Of a stretch of DNA of 9,241 nucleotides, positions 5,112 through 9,241 are shown piece after piece. The stretch comes from Patescibacteria group bacterium. Lineage in GTDB: Bacteria; Patescibacteriota; Minisyncoccia; Sungbacterales; GWA2-42-14. The notes under the pieces were generated by a model. That model made no database searches. It was not told where the DNA came from and saw only the letters and a list, made by a program, of their open reading frames with translations. The stretch spans positions 1 through 9,241 of the forward strand of contig JAGXAD010000017.1 of the NCBI GenBank assembly GCA_018971745.1, written 5' to 3'. The translations under genes were made by a program, and so were the position numbers. The first letter of the stretch is position 1. Each line of letters opens with the position of its first letter.

Positions 5112-6164
5112 ATGATTCGGATTGCCATTTTTTCTATGATTGTCGGCGCAGCGCTGGCGCCGCTCTTTGCGTTTGCGTTTGAAGCAACCAGCACCAGTTT
5201 CAAACTGATTGATCCGGTGTTTACGATTACCGGAGGGTTCGCGACATCAACGACATACCGTTTGAATGAGGCGGTGGCTCAGCCTGCGATCGCTACTTCT
5301 TCAAGTCCCACGAGTTTTCGCGTATCATCGGGATTTTTGTATTTTCCGTTTGTAACAAAGCCGACGGTAAGCGCAACGGCGGGGGATGGCAGCGTTGTGT
5401 TTTCGTGGACCGCGTCGCAGGGATTTTTGGGATGGATCGTGTCCGGATATAATGTCGGGCAGGCAGTTATTTCCGGCGGTCCGTATGTTTATTCCGCGTC
5501 GCTCGGCAATGTGCTGAGTTCAACGAGGAGCGGCCTTTCCAACGGCACGACATATTATTTTGTGGTGCGGGCTGAGGATGCGCTTGGTAATTCCATTGCA
5601 ACTTCAAGCGAAGTATCCGCAACGCCGGTTGCGGGACCGGTTGTTTCGTCTGCGCCTGTTTCCGTTGGTTCCGACGGCGCGGGTATTATTAAAAATTTTT
5701 TGATTTCGCTGATTGCGGCTTTGCATGAGCCGCTAGTGCCGTGCGTGGGCGGCACGACGGGCGATTTGAATTGTGACAAAAAAGTCGGGTTGCAGGATTT
5801 AAGCATTTTGCTTTCGCGCGCCGAAGCCGTAAGCATAACCGACATAAGTATTTTATTTTCGCATTGGACCGAGCCGTTGTTGACATTTGTTTCCGAGTCA
5901 TCTCGTTTCGTCTTGCCTCGCGCGGTTGAAAAAGTTATTGCCCCGGAAAAACAAATGGCATCCGTCGGTTCAGCCGCTGGCTTGTTTGAAACGACAACTG
6001 CGGCCGTGTCAAAAAAAGAAGGACAGGCTACTTCTTCGCTTGTTATGCGGGTTCGCATGATTACGCAACCGCTTGATCGCGCAGTTTTCTTTGCGGTCGG
6101 TTTGGTAAAGGCGCTATGGAATGTTTTGCTTTCAATTTTTTTCTCGCTTTTCAAAAAGCAGTAG
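5112..6164 (+). CDS. Secreted, C-terminally anchored protein with FN3 and dockerin-like domains
   Basis: A 350-residue exported protein. A signal peptide spans about 1-23 (hydrophobic, ending AFAFEA). Residues 24-77 form a small beta module (SFKLIDPVFTITGG…ATSTTYRL…FRVSSGFLYFP) of a type I associate with Patescibacteria. A fibronectin type III domain covers about 83-173 (SGYNV, LSNGTTYYFVVRAEDALGN). A dockerin-like module follows at about 215-252. Its first calcium loop fits the D-x-N-x-D-x-K-V-x-x-x-D pattern exactly (D218, N220, D222, D229). The second repeat (SITDISILFSHW) keeps the helix but has lost the loop acids. Cys211 and Cys221 bracket the loop start and might form a disulfide. Near the C-terminus, a hydrophobic helix (about 324-347) ending in KKQ should anchor the protein with the dockerin outside. 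The next gene encodes a cohesin, its natural partner type. Which cohesin it binds is not shown by sequence. Confidence 0.82.
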   Translation: MIRIAIFSMIVGAALAPLFAFAFEATSTSFKLIDPVFTITGGFATSTTYRLNEAVAQPAIATSSSPTSFRVSSGFLYFPFVTKPTVSATAGDGSVVFSWTASQGFLGWIVSGYNVGQAVISGGPYVYSASLGNVLSSTRSGLSNGTTYYFVVRAEDALGNSIATSSEVSATPVAGPVVSSAPVSVGSDGAGIIKNFLISLIAALHEPLVPCVGGTTGDLNCDKKVGLQDLSILLSRAEAVSITDISILFSHWTEPLLTFVSESSRFVLPRAVEKVIAPEKQMASVGSAAGLFETTTAAVSKKEGQATSSLVMRVRMITQPLDRAVFFAVGLVKALWNVLLSIFFSLFKKQ

Positions 6165-6240
6165 AAACAACAAGAAAATCAATGAATTTTGAACTCGCGG
6201 GCGATACGGTTTTCTGTTAATCCCTTTGCGTCCCGATTTG

Positions 6241-6249
6241 TGGTATTCT
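6241..6249 (+). promoter_or_regulatory. Possible extended -10 promoter for the cohesin gene
   Basis: TGGTATTCT is an extended -10 (TG-n-TATTCT, 4 of 6 in the hexamer) ending 9 bases before the ATG at 6259. There is no convincing -35, which extended -10 promoters may lack. It is the best signal in the 94-base gap after the dockerin gene. That gap contains no clear terminator, so read-through from the dockerin gene is also possible. Confidence 0.35.
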
Positions 6250-6258
6250 AAAAGTAAG

Positions 6259-8316
6259 ATGGATAGTTCTGTCTTACAAAAGGTTATTGCTACGGTATGC
6301 GCGTTGGAAATCAGCGTTGGCGTTTTATTGTTGTATCCGTTTTTTGCTGGCGCCGCAGAACAGCAAGCGGCTCTTTTTTTGGAGCCGGCATCGGGCACGT
6401 TTTTTGTCGGAAGCACGTTTGATTTGTCGGTCGTGCTTGATACGAAAGATCAGGCGGTCAATACCGTTGAGGTTTCGTTGCAATTTCCGCCGGATAAACT
6501 TCAGCTTGCAAGCCCGTCGGTCGGCAAATCAATCATTGAACTTTGGCCGGCTCCTCCGGTATTTTCCAACACGGAAGGAAAAATTTATTTTGTGGGCGGC
6601 ATACCCTCGCCTGGCGTAACCACATCGCGCGGCGTAGTGCTCACTCTCTCGTTTCGAGTAATTGCGCCGGGACGCGCGCAAATTTCTTTTGGTGATAAAT
6701 CAAGCGTGTTGTTAAATGACGGACGGGGAACAAATGTGTTGGGCCAGCGTCCCTCTTCATTTTTTACGCTTTCATTGCAGCCGTCCGTGGGACCCGCGAT
6801 TTCGTCTCCGACTCATCCGGATCAGGAGCGGTGGTATCATGATCCGAATCCGGTGTTTGTGTGGCAGAAAGGAAATTTTGTGAACGGATACGGGTTTACG
6901 ATTGATCGCGATCCGGGCGGCGTTCCCGATGCGACGGTGAAAGGAACGGATGCCCAGGCGTCATTTCAAAATCTCGCATCAGGCATTTGGTATTTTCATC
7001 TTCGCGAGCGATTGGACGGCGTGTGGGGCGGCGTGAGCAATTATGCGGTCCATATTGACACTGACCCGCCTGCTTCGTTTAAGGTTAATGTTTCGCCGGG
7101 CCTTCGTACCATGAACAAAAATCCGATTTTCCGTTTTTTTACCACGGACGCGCTTTCCGGATTTGATCATTTTGAGATGAAAATCATTCCGCTTTCCGGC
7201 AGCGGGGCGGGAGAGACGCTCTTTTTTGAAGTGAGTTCTCCGTATCAGGTTACCAATCTTGCGTCGGGGCGATATGAGATTGTAGTGCGCGCGATTGACC
7301 GCGCGGGCAATAGTCGGGACGAATCGGTTACCTTGAATATCGTCAATTCGCTGACGCAGTTTGTTACGCCCGAAGGAATTGATTTGGTGTTTGTATTTGT
7401 GCAGTGGCCCGAGGTTTTGTTTGCCGTTTTCCTTTTGGTTATGGCGCTGTTTGCCGTTTTGATTGCGTTATGGGAACAGCACCGCCATCATTTAACGCAC
7501 GCGTTTCGTGAAGATATACAAAAAGTGTTTCATGTTTTTTCGCGGAAACCTCCGGTGCTACCGGTATTGTTTACGCTGGCGTTTGGCGCATTGTGTTTTG
7601 CCGGGTTGCCGGTTGGCATAGTGCGGGCAGCTGAACTGTCCGTAGTTCCAACCGTTAGTATCGCTCCGTCCGTTTATTATCCGCTTGACGAGGCTTTGTA
7701 TCTTGCGGGAAATACTTCGCCGCACGGGACTGTGGAATTGTTGTTTGAGTCCGTTGGAGGTAATGCGAGTCCAGTCCGCATCACAAGCGACGCAAACAGT
7801 AACGGTGAATGGTCGTATTCCGGGCGCTTGGAGCTTGCAAGCGGCGAGTGGAATGTTCGGGTTCGCACGGTGAGCGACCCTCCGTCGGATTGGTCAAACC
7901 CACGCTTGATTCGCTCCGTTCTTTCAGGGTTTGTTGTCGGCGGAGTTACGGTAAAATATGTTCCCGTTGCGGCGTTGCTTCTTGTTTTGTTTTTAAGCGC
8001 GTTTGCACTCCTTGCCTATTCGTTTTTTCGGGTGCAGGCCGCGCGCCGAGCTGATGTTGAACGGGAAATAAAAGCCAGGACTGGCGCGCTTGAGGAAGCG
8101 TTAAAAGAAAAAGATCGGCAGGTGCTGCAATCGCGCGTTGAGGAAAATTTTTCCGATATTCGCAAGAATATTGCGGAGGAATTGGAACATCTGGAAATGA
8201 AAGCCGGGGAGAGCAAATTGCTTTCTTCGGAAGAGGAAGCGCATCGCGCCGCATTATTGCGCAAGCTTCGCGCGGCGGAAGAAGAAATTGAAAAAAACAT
8301 TAAACATATGGTATGA
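6259..8316 (+). CDS. Multi-pass membrane protein with extracellular cohesin and Ig-like domains and cytoplasmic coiled coil
   Basis: A 685-residue protein starting at ATG 6259. The order is: a signal peptide or anchor (about 8-33); a cohesin domain (about 37-172, with EPASGTFFVGSTFDLSVVLDT, a FxxxKLxL strand, FVGGIPSPG and LLNDGRGTNVL near 151-161); an Ig-like module ending IWYFHLRERLDGVWG (about 185-268); and a second Ig-like module with DTDPPASF and DRAGN (269-363). Next come a membrane helix (about 384-404), a basic His-rich cytoplasmic loop (405-431, EQHRHHLTH), and a membrane helix resembling a signal peptide and ending VRAAE (433-459). An outer beta domain (460-550), a membrane helix (568-590) and a charged coiled coil (596-682) complete it. 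The positive-inside rule supports this topology. Cohesins bind dockerins, and the gene just upstream encodes one. No hydrolase domain is present, so I infer a surface scaffold rather than an enzyme. The gene overlaps the next as ATGA. Confidence 0.87.
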   Translation: MDSSVLQKVIATVCALEISVGVLLLYPFFAGAAEQQAALFLEPASGTFFVGSTFDLSVVLDTKDQAVNTVEVSLQFPPDKLQLASPSVGKSIIELWPAPPVFSNTEGKIYFVGGIPSPGVTTSRGVVLTLSFRVIAPGRAQISFGDKSSVLLNDGRGTNVLGQRPSSFFTLSLQPSVGPAISSPTHPDQERWYHDPNPVFVWQKGNFVNGYGFTIDRDPGGVPDATVKGTDAQASFQNLASGIWYFHLRERLDGVWGGVSNYAVHIDTDPPASFKVNVSPGLRTMNKNPIFRFFTTDALSGFDHFEMKIIPLSGSGAGETLFFEVSSPYQVTNLASGRYEIVVRAIDRAGNSRDESVTLNIVNSLTQFVTPEGIDLVFVFVQWPEVLFAVFLLVMALFAVLIALWEQHRHHLTHAFREDIQKVFHVFSRKPPVLPVLFTLAFGALCFAGLPVGIVRAAELSVVPTVSIAPSVYYPLDEALYLAGNTSPHGTVELLFESVGGNASPVRITSDANSNGEWSYSGRLELASGEWNVRVRTVSDPPSDWSNPRLIRSVLSGFVVGGVTVKYVPVAALLLVLFLSAFALLAYSFFRVQAARRADVEREIKARTGALEEALKEKDRQVLQSRVEENFSDIRKNIAEELEHLEMKAGESKLLSSEEEAHRAALLRKLRAAEEEIEKNIKHMV

Positions 8317-9179
8317 AAATTTCGTATCGCTCCGCCACAATTCTTTTTTTCGTTTTTTATTTGTTGCCGATTGTCGGAATGGGATATTTGGTGTATCAGC
8401 GGATTGAGCAGAGGCAAGTTGCGCTTCAGCTTTTTTTGCAGAATCAGGTTGATGTTGACCGGCAGATTATTGTTGAACGGGAACGCCTGCGCAACATTCA
8501 GCCGCGAATCCATTCTTTTTTGCTCAAATCAGGAAACGCGGATAATGACGCTACGGCATTGATTGGTTCCGTGAAAGATGACGCGGAAAAAATTAAAAAG
8601 TTTTGGGAGCGGTATGATGCGGATTATTCGGCAAGCAATCGCCCGTTTCTCCGGAATATCCTTAAAGAAAATCAGGAAACAAATCTTATTGATGAAGAGC
8701 AGGATGTCGTTTCCGCCATCCAAAAAAACGCAAATCTTTATTTTGACTCCATTTTTTCAAGTTCATTGTTTGTAAAAGCCGATTTGGCGCAGGCAAGCCC
8801 GCGCGATATTGAGATGTTTTTGAGCGCGCTGGATGCGAAACGAGACAGTATTTTTGCGTCTATTAACCAATTGGCCGACATCCGTTACATTTACAGCCAG
8901 CGGAGCGTATTTTTCATCAACGGAGAGAACGACAAACAACAGGGATTTTTTAACGCCATTTTTATCAGTTTGTTTTTCATTATCTTTATTCTGCATTTGC
9001 TTGAATCGTTTTTTATTCATAAGCCGTTTAAAGACATTATGTTTTTTTTGAAAGACATGAGCGAAGGCAAGCGCGGCCAGCGGCTGTATTTTTCTTCGCC
9101 AATTCGGGAAGTTAAAAAAACTGAAGAGGTCATCAATGAATTCGTAGATAAAGCGGAACAATATGAAAAAGAAAAATAG
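8313..9179 (+). CDS. 4HB-like membrane sensor with HAMP domain and no output domain
   Basis: A 288-residue protein with the layout of the sensory half of a chemoreceptor or histidine kinase. A membrane helix is at about 8-28. An extracytoplasmic, largely helical region of about 180 residues (29-210), rich in Gln, Glu, Arg and Asp, looks like a four-helix-bundle sensor. A second membrane helix is at about 211-233. A HAMP-like segment (234-288) follows, with the entry Pro (HKPFKDI), LKDMSEGK (246-253), and a second amphipathic helix (EVKKTEEVINEFVDKAEQ). The protein stops where a kinase or methyl-accepting domain would begin. The stop is followed by another open gene in a different frame, and no kinase sequence is visible in the 62 bases after it, so truncation by a nearby frameshift is not evident. 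It overlaps the cohesin gene as ATGA, so the two are likely made together and may interact. HAMP assignment is by pattern only. Confidence 0.72.
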   Translation: MKISYRSATILFFVFYLLPIVGMGYLVYQRIEQRQVALQLFLQNQVDVDRQIIVERERLRNIQPRIHSFLLKSGNADNDATALIGSVKDDAEKIKKFWERYDADYSASNRPFLRNILKENQETNLIDEEQDVVSAIQKNANLYFDSIFSSSLFVKADLAQASPRDIEMFLSALDAKRDSIFASINQLADIRYIYSQRSVFFINGENDKQQGFFNAIFISLFFIIFILHLLESFFIHKPFKDIMFFLKDMSEGKRGQRLYFSSPIREVKKTEEVINEFVDKAEQYEKEK

Positions 9180-9241
9180 ATTTTTATGCATATCCATTTT
9201 TTTATTTTCCGCAGGTTTGTGCATTGCTGCAGTCGTGGGGG
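9163..9241 (+). CDS. Start of an exported protein, cut by the window edge
   Basis: An open frame begins at ATG 9163, overlapping the end of the HAMP gene by 17 bases, and runs off the window. The 26 visible residues begin MKKKNRF, followed by a hydrophobic stretch (LCISIFLFSAGLCIAAVV). This is a classic signal peptide or N-terminal anchor. No canonical lipobox is visible (the residue before the second Cys is Leu). The overlap and shared direction place it in the same operon as the cohesin and HAMP genes. The function cannot be told from this fragment. Confidence 0.6.
   Translation, partial: MKKKNRFLCISIFLFSAGLCIAAVVG

Noticed and set aside
5555..6154. 199-codon minus-strand open frame opposite the dockerin gene
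   Set aside because: The plus frame has a signal peptide, FN3 and dockerin. The antisense product is Ser/Thr/Lys-rich without recognisable domains or a ribosome-binding site.
6226..6258. TTG start for the cohesin protein
   Set aside because: It would put 11 mostly polar residues (LRPDLWYSKSK-like) before a good signal peptide. The ATG at 6259 gives a normal exported N-terminus and leaves room for the possible promoter.
8016..8513. 165-codon minus-strand open frame across the cohesin/HAMP gene junction
   Set aside because: It is a Ser-rich shadow of the Glu/Lys-rich coiled coil on the plus strand, crossing two well-supported genes.

Overview
The window looks like a chromosomal segment from a reduced-genome bacterium of the Candidate Phyla Radiation (Patescibacteria, Parcubacteria-like). 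I infer this from protein architecture and gene order, since no rRNA or other phylogenetic marker was analysed. The clues are: a cohesin protein with Ig-like 'GIWYFH' modules and a C-terminal coiled coil, a secreted protein with an 'ATSTTYRL…SGFLYFP' N-terminal module, tightly packed genes with ATGA overlaps, almost no Shine-Dalgarno sites, and frr sitting beside rseP without the usual uppS-cdsA-dxr genes.

Layout. Positions 2-586 hold the 3' end of a DNA methyltransferase that carries a C-terminal Mrr-like (PD-(D/E)XK) nuclease domain. It overlaps holB (583-1521, clamp-loader delta'). A bidirectional hairpin terminator (1573-1602) and a second small hairpin (1605-1623) separate holB from a convergent, unrecognised 122-residue gene (1624-1992, minus strand). 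That gene has its own near-consensus promoter and strong ribosome-binding site. Reading plus again come a membrane-anchored seven-Asp-box beta-propeller (2107-3276), frr (3281-3826), a 155-bp nested inverted-repeat element (3846-4000), and rseP (4011-5099, site-2 intramembrane protease).

The right half is an envelope block. It contains a secreted, C-terminally anchored protein with an FN3 domain and a dockerin-like module (5112-6164), a multi-pass protein with an extracellular cohesin domain, Ig-like domains and a cytoplasmic coiled coil (6259-8316), a 4HB-like sensor with a HAMP domain but no output domain (8313-9179, ATGA overlap), and the start of another exported protein (9163 to the edge).

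How it may work together. Adjacent cohesin and dockerin proteins, both apparently on the outer face of the cytoplasmic membrane, suggest a surface complex held by a calcium-dependent cohesin-dockerin contact. The overlapping HAMP receptor lacks an output domain, so it may pass a signal through partner coiled coils. The main open points are whether this block is a functional surface complex and what the nested inverted-repeat element is.
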